This document shows positions 24,590-35,300 of a stretch of 64,000 nt of DNA, piece by piece (position 1 is the first letter of the stretch; each line of letters begins with the position of its first letter). Below the pieces are notes generated by a model. The model worked only from the letters and a program-made list of their open reading frames with translations, was not told where the DNA came from and made no database searches. A program made the translations under genes and the position numbers. The stretch is taken from positions 1,426,001-1,490,000 of the forward strand of contig NC_090952.1 of assembly GCF_040807025.1 (NCBI RefSeq), given 5' to 3'. This stretch comes from Struthio camelus. Taxonomy: Eukaryota > Chordata > Aves > Struthioniformes > Struthionidae.

Positions 24590-27500
24590 CTGGAGGGCCA
24601 CAGAAACACAATAGCAGACAGGATTACTCTCAGCTCCTGGGAGGGCTTTCTGCAGGTCTTACCCTCGCTCCTGCGCCCCCCTCTTCAGCCAGCCTACCTG
24701 CAGCGTTTCACTCCGAAAAGGTTAGGAGCCAGGAAGTTAACGCCAGGCTCCTCAGTTTATCACACACAATGGAACAGTCCGTTATGACCCACGATCTCAA
24801 CTATCAATGGTCTAGAAAAGACCTGTATGTTTTCCATAGACTCAAAATGTACCAGTTCCTGATGCTAGAGCAAACAGTGCCCCAGGGAAGTGTCCATGTG
24901 TGTTTCCTGGAGGTACAGGGGGGAATAACACACTGTAAGGGTAACTTTAGTAAAAAGATCTGAAGGGAGTAACAGAACTGTTAAGAAAAACACCTCTTCA
25001 GGAATCTTTTCAGAAATGCTATGTACACAGCAGGGCTTTTATACAGTTTCAAAGAGCACAGTAATTACAGCAACGTGTAGCACATACCTGCAATATTCTC
25101 CTACAGCCCTGGGGAATAGTGAGGGCAGCTGTGGACGTGGCTGGAGGAGCTGGTTTCTGCTTGCTGGCCTCCTTTGTCCTGAGGGAGTTGCCTGGACACA
25201 GTGGGAGCAGACTACAAATAGACACCAAGAGGAGTCGGTGTGAGTGCAGGGGGAGTTTCTTCTCCATCCCATGCTCACAAGCTGTGCACCTGCCTCTGCA
25301 ACGGAAGGCAGCTCTGCAAAGAGTTAGCTGTATTTAACTAATTGTGTTCACATCAGCGGAGACAGAGATGACCCCAAGCTACAACACTCAGCTATGGCAC
25401 AGGCCTCAGGAATGCTCAGGAGGCCCCTGCCTAGGACCCTCTTCATGGGAGAAAGAGAGGAGCAGCGTCTTTTGCAACAACAGGCTCTGAGAGGTACTCT
25501 TATACTCTGCCTGGCCATTGCTTTAACTTCTCTGTGGTCCATAATACAGTGTGTTTATAGATTAGGAAGATTCTTCCGGGGGAGTCAGTATAAAAGAGGG
25601 AGCAAGTGATCAGTTAAGAAAAGCAATCCTGCCATTTCCCTATGCCTGGCACTCTCTTGTGCCTTCTACAAAGGTGGGATTTCATGGGAAAGAAGATGCT
25701 ACAAGAAACTTCAGCACATGGGGTCAACACTTCCCAGGCTTGCAGAAGCAGTGGGGAAGATGGGGCCATTTGCCATGGCAAGGTGGAGGGTGGCCATGCT
25801 CAGGGTCCTGAGGGTTTGAGAGCCTGTTCTGTGCCATGTTAAATAGATGGACTGGAGAAGCAACAGAGAAGGACCGCACAACACCCCTGAAGATGATGCT
25901 GATGCCCACTTGCTCTCCTCTCTGGTACCCTCTGACGTGATCAGCAAATGCCCCTCCATTGGCTCCAGAGCTCAGCCCAGCAAAGGCTGGGATCTGTGTC
26001 AGGAATCTGATCTGTGTCCACCCCTTCTGAGTCCCTGGGGCTGGCATGGCCAAAAGGACGTCTCTCCTGCAGGGGTACAAGAGTTCCCCTCAAGTCCCGC
26101 CCCCCGCCAAGGGTCTCACCTGGCAGAAGTCGTCTTCTCTGTGTCTTGCTGCCTCAAGCCTGCCCCTGAGCTTGGCAGCATGGGGAGAGGAAGCTCCTTG
26201 CGGCTCTGCAGGAGCTTGCCAGGACACCTCTCTGTAAGTAGGAAAGGAAGGAGGGTGCTTTTCAGAGCAGCATCTTGGGGAGTGCATTCGTGCCTGGCTG
26301 AAGTCACCAGGTGTGAAGGACAGGGATGGGGGACACAACCTGGTCAGGAGGGAGCTCTTCCCTTACCTGTGCTGGTGCCAAGCTCCCCTGTGGCCTTCTT
26401 CTGCAGGGAGCTGGTGGTGGCAGTCTTGGCCTTTGGTTTGCCTTCCACCGTGAGCTGAAACCTGGGAAACAAATGACAGCACTGGTTTGAGGAAAGGCCA
26501 CCATCTGTCCTATGCAGCTTGCTGGCACTAATCCTCCTTATGGTTATTTGAGACCCTGCATTCCTTCTCCTTTGTGTCCATGCATGGGTGTTTTTGCCGG
26601 TCTCCAAAAGACTGAAAATGTAATCTCAATTCCTCTCTGTGTGCAGTCAGTTCTCTCCGATGGGAATGACAGCAGCTTGGGCATAAGAAAAGCAATGACA
26701 ATTCTCAGTCACTCCAGGTGACGTAGACACCCGTAGCCCAAACTGTGCCTTAGTTAACTGGGAATTATTGCAGGTGTTTTTCCCAACTTGATGCTGAGTG
26801 CTGCGCTCCAGCAGTGTGCGCTCCAGAGCAGGAGCTGGGAAAGCACCTGCTGGTTTGGCCAAGGGCTGCAGAGGAAATGTGCTCACCTTGGGAACACCTG
26901 GACAAAGCTAGGCTGGATCCCTGGAGTGGTGGTCTGTGCACCAGAGGTATCTAGCTCTGTCATCCACGGTCCCTGCAACATGACACAGACCCTTTGGGAG
27001 GTTTCCAAGGCAGTTTTCTCGTTTTCTCATTTCACCCAAAAGCAGCAGCCTCTTCTCCTGCTAAAGGAGGAACCTGCTTCTCCAAACCCCTCTTTTAAAC
27101 CCTCTTGCATGATGAGTAGCCCGCAGTTCCGGTGTGGAGAAGCTGCATAGCAAAGAATTGTGACTGGGCAATAACACTGCCAGGCTTTTTGTAGGGGCAA
27201 AGGATCCAGAAACTCAGGACACTCTCTTTGCTAAGTCAGTAGGGGCAAACACTGGGAAGGGCATTCAATTAGCTTGCCACATGCAGGTGAGCCAATAGAG
27301 ATCAGCTTGCTTCACCATTGATAGGATTCCCGAAGAAATCCAAGGAGCCCAAGAAACCGGAGCAACTTACACTGCCAATGGCTGCAGGCGGGCCTGCCTT
27401 CTTCACCAGCCTGTGCATGCAGTCAGGAGAAAAATGCATGCATGCTTCACCTTCTTCACAGATCAGAACGCCAATGTTTTTGAAGGTGAAGGCCACGGGC

Positions 27501-28656
27501 TCCTTGTTCCCCACGTGGGAAGAGAACAAGAGGATAGTTTCTTGCACACACTTCTCCACCATGTGCCGTGAGAAGGAGGTGGCCAATGACACCCGCTGGT
27601 AGTTGAGTGGTTTGATCTTGACATCGTCTGCAAGGGAGTAGGGGAACAATGTCATTGCTACAGCAGGCCAAATTTCTGTTGCTGGGCCATGAAGAACTGT
27701 GGGCAGGGTGGGACCAGTTGTTAGGGCACCTCCGAGAGAGCCTAACTTCAAGCACTATTTAGAAAAAAACAGTACTGCAGGAGAGGTAGTTTATAAAAAA
27801 GAGTTCTTTGGGCTGAGGTCTGTTTGTGGGTAGCTGAAGCTGTCTGTCCACCTTTGGAAGGGAGTCCCTACTTCTAGCCTCTTCCAAAGAACAGGGAGCA
27901 CCCACCCCTGTCCATGGCAAGGGGAAGAGGAGGGAGGCCACTGCCTTCTCACCAAGGTGAGTCACTGAGGGGCGCTTGAGCCCCTGCAGCCAGTCCACGT
28001 CCATGGCCACCTGGAAGATGGGTTTTTGAATGGTCAGACCCTTGCCTCTTTGCTGGTACAATCGCTCTTGGACCATGCAGAAGGTCCCAAGCCCCGCTAC
28101 CAAGACACCCTGCACACAGAAAAGACAGAAAATGCCCATGAATAACAATTTTGGAGATGGAAAAAAGTGGTAACTGTCAGAGTGTGGGGAAACTGCTCTG
28201 TGCCCTCCCCACTCCTGAGGCACAATGGGGAGAAGAGCCATATTCTCCAGATTTTGTGCACAGCCTCCTCGAAAGAATTGCTAACATCCCGCAGCTGGAG
28301 ATGGTCCCTGTGCTTTCTGCCAGCCAAGGCACAGACCCAGGAAAACTCCCCAGTCTCTCTGCTTGATCTTTCTGCTCTGGCCATGGGGAACACAGAAATG
28401 CTGGGACGCATCAAACGCTTTGTCAGACTAGAGCTGGCCTGGATCTCTCTCCTGGCTGCCTGAGAAGCTGCTCTGCAGCACACTGGCTGGTTGCAGTGTG
28501 CTGTCGAGGCGCTGGAGAAAGGATTGCTGCCTGGGGTCCAGGCCTCTCAGGATTACTAAACCCCTGGGCGTGAGGGACCAGGACACCAGCCCACCTTGTC
28601 CAATATCAGCTGCTTCATGATGTAATTGGACACAGCATCCCAAATAGCAACAATCT
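24475..28656 (-). CDS. CCDC81-like gene, copy B (gene model, 8 exons, both ends open)
   Basis: This is the paralogue of copy A, about 20 kb away on the same strand. Exons in minus-strand order are 28595-28656, 27953-28109, 27371-27627, 26887-26972, 26367-26461, 26120-26231, 25088-25313 and 24475-24589. All phases agree (1,0,1,0,2,1,2,0,1) and the joined frame has no stop over 1110 nt. It encodes HU domain 1 (GLGTF turn), HU domain 2 (FKNIGVL), a Lys/Thr-rich linker, a CxxC exon and a charged helical exon. CCDC81 family proteins act at the centrosome/cilium as far as known; this paralogue's role is unknown. Splice sites are clean throughout, so it looks functional. The first exon and the stop codon exon were not identified. 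Confidence 0.8.
25088..25313 (-). CDS. CCDC81-like copy B, Cys-rich exon (226 nt)
   Basis: Acceptor aactctttgcag, donor gtatgt. It encodes FRCRGRCTACEHGMEKKLPL and then LVSICSLLPLCPGNS and an Ala/Pro/Lys-rich tail. It is identical in length to copy A, with the CxxC at the same place. Confidence 0.65.
26120..26231 (-). CDS. CCDC81-like copy B, linker exon (112 nt)
   Basis: Acceptor ctacttacag, donor gtgaga, phase 1 to 2. It encodes RCPGKLLQSRKELPLPML and then a Gln/Lys-rich end. Two frames are open here; this one is chosen because only it is open in copy A as well and because both neighbouring exons fit. Confidence 0.6.
26367..26461 (-). CDS. CCDC81-like copy B, basic linker exon (95 nt)
   Basis: Acceptor tttgtttcccag and donor gtaagg are both strong. 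In phase 2 to 1 it encodes FQLTVEGKPKAKTATTSS and then LQKKATGELGTST. This continues the 'FP-R' join of the previous exon in a way that resembles the post-HU linker of CCDC81. Confidence 0.65.
26887..26972 (-). CDS. CCDC81-like copy B, linker exon (86 nt)
   Basis: Acceptor gtcatgttgcag, donor gtgagc, phase 0 to 2. It encodes a Thr/Ser/Pro-rich linker ending PSFVQVFP. Same length and phase as 5190-5275 in copy A. Confidence 0.65.
27371..27627 (-). CDS. CCDC81-like copy B, HU domain 2 exon (257 nt)
   Basis: Acceptor tcccttgcag, donor gtaagt. It encodes VEKCVQETILLFSSHVG, then VAFTFKNIGVLICEEGEAC and MHFSPDCMHRLV. The FKNIGVL strand is the domain 2 hallmark. Where copy A and CCDC81 have a basic strand (KMRFYK), this copy has three Cys and two His within 16 residues. 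Confidence 0.85.
27953..28109 (-). CDS. CCDC81-like copy B, HU domain 1 core exon (157 nt)
   Basis: Acceptor ctgtgtgcag, donor gtgaga. It encodes VLVAGLGTFCMVQERLYQQ and then LTIQKPIFQVAMDVDWLQGL. The GLGTF turn and KPxF strand are those of HU-CCDC81 domain 1. Confidence 0.85.
28595..28656 (-). CDS. CCDC81-like copy B, exon with first HU helix (62 nt)
   Basis: Acceptor ttgctttccag, donor gtgggc. It encodes IVAIWDAVSNYIMKQLILDK, the first helix of HU domain 1, close to the typical CCDC81 start of this domain. Entry phase 1, exit phase 0. Confidence 0.8.
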
Positions 28657-30557
28657 CTGGAAAGCAAGGGAAGGACATGTCAGGCCCCAGACCAGCCAGC
28701 TCACAACCTCTCAGCAAGCTCCTGCCCCAGGGAAGGACAGATATAGGTGTACGTAAACCCTCGAGAAAGCCAGCAGCATGGCTGCAGAGCCAGGCTTTGC
28801 CTCAGTTTCAGGCTACTGGCCTTACTCATAGGCCAGGGGAGGTCCCGAGAGGAACAAGGGACATGGGAAGGGTTTGGGATAAGGACTGTGGCCATCTGAA
28901 GCTGGCCTCTATGAGTCCAAAACATGCTCTGCCAACCTGGAGGCAAAAGAGGCTCTGCAGGGAAGGATCAGAGGTTCTCCCAAACAAGTAGACGACTTGG
29001 GGTTGTTACAAGGTAGATGATCCATTTCCAAGACTAGTGTTTGCAGCAGGCTCTTGAGAACCCCATGGGAGCTGCAGGAGCCCCCCAGCCTCTGGGACAC
29101 AGGACCCCTTTCCTCCCAGAGGCAGATCCTAATCCCAGGGAAACCTGGCCCCACCCCTGCCCCCATGAAGGGATGGAGCTGGCCCCACAGGAGCCTTGGG
29201 GCACAGGGCAGTCCCATGCCCAGGAGCCAGGAGTCCTGGCTGCCACATTGGGCCCTAAACTGATTAGGACCCTCAGGCAAGGCTCTTGTGGCAGCCTTCA
29301 GCCCTGGGCAGCCACCTCCCCTCCCAACAGTTTTTGCAGTTAACAATCTCAGTGCAACACCTTGGGAAGGAGCTCCCAAAGCCCTTACTCTCAGTGGAGA
29401 GCCGCAGGAGCGTTGGGAACAAACAACTGCGATCTGGGCTAATGGTATCAGTCCAGCAGTCCTCCATCTTGCTTGACCACTTGCCCTCGGCTCGCCTCTC
29501 CACCCGAGGAGGAAGGATGCTTTTCCCGTCCCTTCACCCAGAACGCCTCTCCAACACACCCCTGCTCCTCTGCCTGACAGTGAGGGGCCCTAATGTGACT
29601 CCTGTCCCCCCTCCTTGCCACCGAGTGACTCCAGAGGGCAGCAGTGGTGAGTGCGTGAGCAGTTCCCAATAGCACCTAGGCCTCGCAGGGAAGTGAGGGT
29701 GCTGCCGCGGTACCACGGAGACTTCCCTGTGATGCAGCACATCCTACTATGACCTCAGCTTGTGTCACCTGGGAGCTCAGTAGGTCACTGCCATGGAGAT
29801 GGCATGTGGCCAGGGAGAGAGCAGAGAGATCTCCCCTCACGTCCTGCAAAGCAGTCACTTCTCTTCACCCCAGTTATTTTCCAAAGCTTGCTGATAAATC
29901 CTTCAGGAACATCTCCAGACAGTGCCAAAGACTGTGAAATACCTAAAATGGGGCACTAGCAAAGTCACTTCTGCAGCCCTGCACTGACAGCACTCTGCAC
30001 TGGGCACACCTGTGCGGGAAGCCAGGGTTTCGGGGTTGATTTGGGAATTGGCATTTTTCAAAGCCAAGATCAAAGTCAGGTGGGATGAAGCAGCACAAAG
30101 CATGGCCACAGGCTGAGACAGTTTGGTGAGCTTCAAAATGGATTTCTCCTGTGGGTCGCTCTTTTTGTAGAAGTACAATGTAGGACAATATGGGACAGGA
30201 AAGAGCCTTCTTCCTTTAGGCCACAAAGCAGGCTGTTTGTTTTTAAAAGTCCTTAGCAAGGTTTCTCGGTCTGTGGTGCTTAAGATGCCATAAAAGAACA
30301 AATGTGCCCTTCACACACATCATCCAGAGGGCTTTATCTGGGACCCTGGTCCCTGCCAGGCTCCAGAGCCATGGGCCAGGCCAGGTAGAAAATCTGGGGA
30401 AGTTGTCTCATTTCTCATGAAATTTGCCCACCTTTCCTTCTGGCTGAGCCTAGGGAAAGCTGTTTCTCCTCTTGGACCTTAGTTGGTCCTTGGGCTTTTC
30501 AGTGTCACCTCAAGGCAGTGCTTCTCCCCTAGTTACAGTCTCTGACACCCTGGTTCT
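28657..30557. other. Upstream flank of copy B, no exon resolved
   Basis: The first exon of copy B is expected here. The region near 28.9 kb resembles 8.5 kb upstream of copy A. A 132-codon open stretch on the minus strand (29903-30301) has no recognised motif. No mobile element was recognised. Confidence 0.4.
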
Positions 30558-30580
30558 CCCCCCCCCCCCCCCCCCCCCCC
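30558..30580. repeat. (C)23 homopolymer
   Basis: Twenty-three C in a row sit between two near-copies of CACCCTGG(T/C)TCTCCC. The exact length may be unreliable in the assembly. Confidence 0.9.
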
Positions 30581-32021
30581 GCCCAGCACCCTGGCTCTCC
30601 CAGGAGCTGTGCAGCCTGGCACCGTGGCTCACCCACATTTTGACCCTAGGCATCTCAGGACATGGCCACACTCTGCAGTGCTGCTGTCCAGGCTCCAGTG
30701 CAGTGCCTATAAGGCAGGGTAATGCCTCAGGACCTGCCTTTTAACTTGGTCAGTTTATGAGATGACCAGCTCTGCAGCTGCTGAAGCTACTGAAGCTTGA
30801 GAGCATCCCCACAACCAGCCTTCCTGCTCTTCCTGCTCTTCCTAGTCTCTGCACAGTCCTGGGGCAAATCCTGCAGAATGGAGACTCCATCCCCCTTGAA
30901 TAGAGACGTCAGAGACGTGGCTTTCCAAGTCCCTGCAAAAGGAAGGACTCCTCATTTACTTCTTTGGGTTGCTTATTCAGCCTATGGCACCTTGTCTATG
31001 ATGCTGGGAGCCCCAGCCCTGTACCCTGGCGTCTCCGCCCTTTCTCTCCCATGTCTCTTGTGTGGCTACCCAAAGTCTTCTCCATGCACCCGGGGTATGA
31101 GAAGTGGTGCTTTAGAGTGCTCACTTGAAGCTGTGACAGGCTTCAAGTCCGATGGAGGCTAGTCTGGGACATGCCCGTGCCCCCATGTCACCTCCTGCTC
31201 CTGGCCGCACAGTCTGGGAAGGTAGCTTCACCTCTCACCCAGCAGCATCTCTAAGCTGGTAGAGGAGGTGGCCTTGCATGGTATTTATAAAATCATATCT
31301 TCACTGAGGTACTTATCAGGTGCAGATAATCCCCCCAACCCCAGAAGCCACTGCTTTGGATCCTCACCATCTCTGGTGGTCTCCTTTGTCTGCCACCTTA
31401 CCCTGAGAGGTGCACACTGAATACCTCAGCCTGGCAAAGGCACACACCGCTGTGCCTCTCCTTACTCCTCCATGCTCTGTGCATGGTCTGCACCTCCTTC
31501 TGCGTGGTTTCTACCATGCAGTGTGTTTATGAAGGAGTTCAAATCCTTATCAGGCTAGAGAGTGTAAGACTCTGTCTACCTTGTATTGCTTCCAGTAAAT
31601 AACAAAAATCAGAAAGGGTGAAGGAGAGTCTTGCAAATAAGGCCTGGAATTGGCTGCACCTCACACTGTGACCTGGGACAGATCCTATTTCCCATGGCTT
31701 CAAAATAGAAACAACTCTTCCATTCCATATGATGCAATGCATACATACATCTACAAGATAGAAATCTGCAAGTGAAAGGCAAAAAGGGAATGGGAAGGGA
31801 CTTCATTTTACTGATTAGGATATCCTGAATCTAGCCCTTTCCCCGGCCCAGAGCGTGGTTATTCCTTGAAGCAACTTCACAATGGAGCCATAACACCAAT
31901 CCTATCCTGAGGGCTGAAGTAAGCAATCGACATTGGAGGATGTAGCGAGAACACCTGCAGAAGATCTGGCGAGGAGCCAGGTGACTGGCAGCCCCAGAGC
32001 CCCAGAGCATTCCCGTCAAGG
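30581..32021. other. Unassigned DNA
   Basis: No recognised gene, repeat or splice-bounded exon was seen between the C tract and the second LTR-like repeat. Confidence 0.4.
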
Positions 32022-32339
32022 CCAGACATGTATATTCCATTTCGTCAACAATGTCTAGCTGCTTCCCAGCCAGTAGCTACTCAAGGTTAGCACAGCTGGG
32101 ATAAGGAAATAGTTCTAGATTTAAGGAGCCAATAGGATACAACAAGTTGAGTCCCACCTTGATCCATGTGCCCAGCAGCCTCCCATCAGTAACTCCTCCA
32201 CGCAGTTCCCAGGACATCCCATGCAGTTTGTAGTGTAAGTCATTCATTCATTAAATCTACTCTATTTAACGCCTCATCAACCTTGAGTGTCTATCTATGC
32301 TGGTATCTGACCCTCCCTTTCCCACCTTGTGGTCACAGC
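32022..32339 (+). repeat. LTR-like interspersed repeat, copy 2
   Basis: Partner of 17962-18275 in the same orientation, roughly four-fifths identical by eye, also with ATTAAA and a GGTCACA end. The two copies bracket a 13.7-kb segment holding the old CR1 and CCDC81-like copy B. Confidence 0.6.
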
Positions 32340-35300
32340 AGTTTATAGTGTTTTGCTGGTTTAGCTGTGTCTATGCCAGGTTAGTTGCCGGGATGAAACA
32401 ATCGTTAAAGCTCACACCTGGGTGGATATTATGTCACCAGCAATATTGTGAGGGCTAACAAAACCCCTAATGGGAGGAAGCAACCTGTACAGAGAGTGCA
32501 GGAGCTGTGGGTGAAGTCATTGAGAGTATGTCAAGTCCCTGGGACCGAGGACATGTCTTCCAGCTGCATCCCATGGGGTACCCTGGCTGCACAATGGCTG
32601 CATGCTGAACTGAGCACCTGGTGTTCCCCAGCACCTCTCCTGCACCCAGGTTTCAGAGGCACCTTGATCTGTGTGAGTAGGACTGCACGGCTCACTGCAA
32701 ACTCAGGCCCAGTTTGTGCAAAGCCATTCAGAGGTGCAATGCCAGCATCTCCCAGAAGACAGGGCTCACTGTTCTCCTGTTCTCCTGCTTCCTTAAGCTC
32801 TGCTGATGTAGCTAGACCCCTGGAAAACACCAACAAGGATATGTGTAGCAAGTATCTTCCTGTGTCTGGTCAGTGCTGAAGAGGACTGATACTGTTATCC
32901 AAGCTGGCACTGATATTTCTGGCATCTGAAGGAGTGCTAAAGAGATTACAAGTGCCTTATTTCCCTGTTGCTTCTGGTGCTATGCAGGAGCGTGGTGTGA
33001 AGCCCACCTGCAAGTGCCAGGCAAATCATCTCTCTGCCATAAGGGGACTCTTATCAGTGCTTGGCAAATGCTGGACCATAAAATCACCACCTTACCCTTC
33101 GTTTCCATTGCTTTTTTGATGTTCCCTTTGTTCTTCAGAGGAGCTTTTCATTTTTCCAAGGGAGAAGTGTGAACTCTTTTCAGTTAGGTCAAGATGGGTT
33201 TGCACTGCTCTCTTTAGTGGTACAAACAAGGCATGTGCAGGGTACCTGAGCATATACACACAATTACATGACAAGTGGAGAGGGCTGGTCCTAGCACTTC
33301 AGAGGTGAACATACAGATATGAGGGTGAACAGATCCCTGGTGGAAAAAAGATGGTTTTGCATGGCAGAGAGAGGCACAGGTTCTCTCCTCTGGTCAAGCC
33401 CACAGTATGTTCCCATTTTCCTTAATGTAGTTTGCTATAATGCCAGGACATAGACACTGCCTGAGTTTTGCAAGGGCTGGAACTGCTTAGTTTTGAACCA
33501 AGAAGCAAACAATCATGCCAAACATGCACTGTTTTGTATGAGAAACCCACTCAGCTTCTCCCTTGGGCTGGCTGGAGGGCGAGGACAACTGACCAGGACA
33601 GCTAAGCTTCCAGGAGAAAGAGGTGGAGGCCAGACTGAACTTGCCTGCTTGGCTTCAGTAACTAAAGTCTTGTCTCAGGGTCAGGCAACTCTTCAGTCAA
33701 GATGTGCTCAGGACTTGTGAAAGCAGTGAGATTTAAGCCCCTGCTTGGAGTTCAGCAGCTTTCCAAGTGTCTTTTGTTGAGTGCTACAGCTCCCTTTTCC
33801 CGGGATGACTCAGATTGTCACTTCTGCCTGGCAAGTTGGATTCAGCAGTATAGCATCCTTACTCAAGCACATGAGCAACAGCCTTACCCAAGAGTGCTGG
33901 GAGCTACATAGCCCAGCACTTCCCCTCTGGAGAATCAATGAGCTAAATAAATCGGACATGTCTGGGGAGAGATGGGATAACTGGGAAGACGAAATCATGT
34001 GGCAATGGGGAAGCGTGAACAAATGTCCGAGAGCTGTCATCATTCCCTACTCCAGAGGATGGCAGTGAATGTGCATCTCACCCTGCAGGGTGATGGGACC
34101 CCTGCTGGTGGATGTGTTGCTCTGGAATAGGACCTGTGCCAGGGGAGGTACTGAGCTAAGAGGGCTGCAGGCCCCAGAGTTTTGCAATCTAAGCCCTAGG
34201 TATGACTGCTGGGTAGGGAGGGAGGCCTCAGCCTGGTCTTGCCTGGAGCTCCATCTTTGCTAAGCCTCTATCTCTTTGGAGGTCTCTGCATCTCCTCCCT
34301 CCTCCAGCTGCAGCCCCTGCTTAGCCATCTTCCCAGTAGCTTTATCATCAGCTAGTCAAGACTCTCCCCTTCAAATCTCACTGCAGCAAGATATGCTCCC
34401 CTACCTTCAGCTGTCCTTTTGCTTTGGGTATGTCCCTGCAAGAAGCCTACTGGTGTGACTCAGGTTGTGCCCCAGCCATTGCAGCAGAGACAAGGAGGAG
34501 GTGGCTGTGGCCACCAGGCCAGCATCCATGCTAGGACTTGTGCTGAGTGAACTGTTGGGGATAAGTAGATCAATCACCTCAATCACCACAAAAGTCAAAA
34601 CCTTTCTTTTCCAGTCCTACACATTCTGCACACAACAAGCTAGCCTCTTAAGAAGAGAGATGTCCCTCAGCACAAAGGAGAGGGGTTTATGCTTTGGATG
34701 AGCTTTGTACAGAGATGGCAGGGTGCTTTGTGCCCCAAATCAGAGCCATGCATGCACAGGCCTGTGCGCTGTACCTGCTAAGCAGAGGAAAAAGTCTGAG
34801 CATTTTCTCAGAGCTGGGGCAGAGCATAGGAGCGTGGTTGCATCTGTGTTTGGGGGCAGGCAGGAGAGGGTACAGTGAGGTTTTTGAAGCACAGTAACGG
34901 ATACCCCAAAACAGCAGGAAATACCCTTATTACTTCCTCTTCTCTCCCTCTCTAGTTCAGCACCATCTTTTGCCACTTATTAAGTTCAATTTAGTTCTTT
35001 GACTGTTTAGGCATAGATTATTCTGAGAAGAGAGAATGAGGGGTTGCCTATCACACAACTGTGTAGTTCTCTGTTAGATCAAGCAAGTATCTGCCTGGTT
35101 TTATCTTTTATTTTTCTTTTCTCTGTCTCTCATACCTTCTGGTCCCACAAGTCAACTGATTAATAAAATCTGAGTGCAGGAGCAGAATTTAAGTTTTAGT
35201 CAACTAAATCTTTACTGCAAGCAAACACTATTTATGTGGGTAAAGTTCCTGAGAGCAGCACTCTTACAGATATATTTATGCAGGTCATAAGGCTGGTTGT

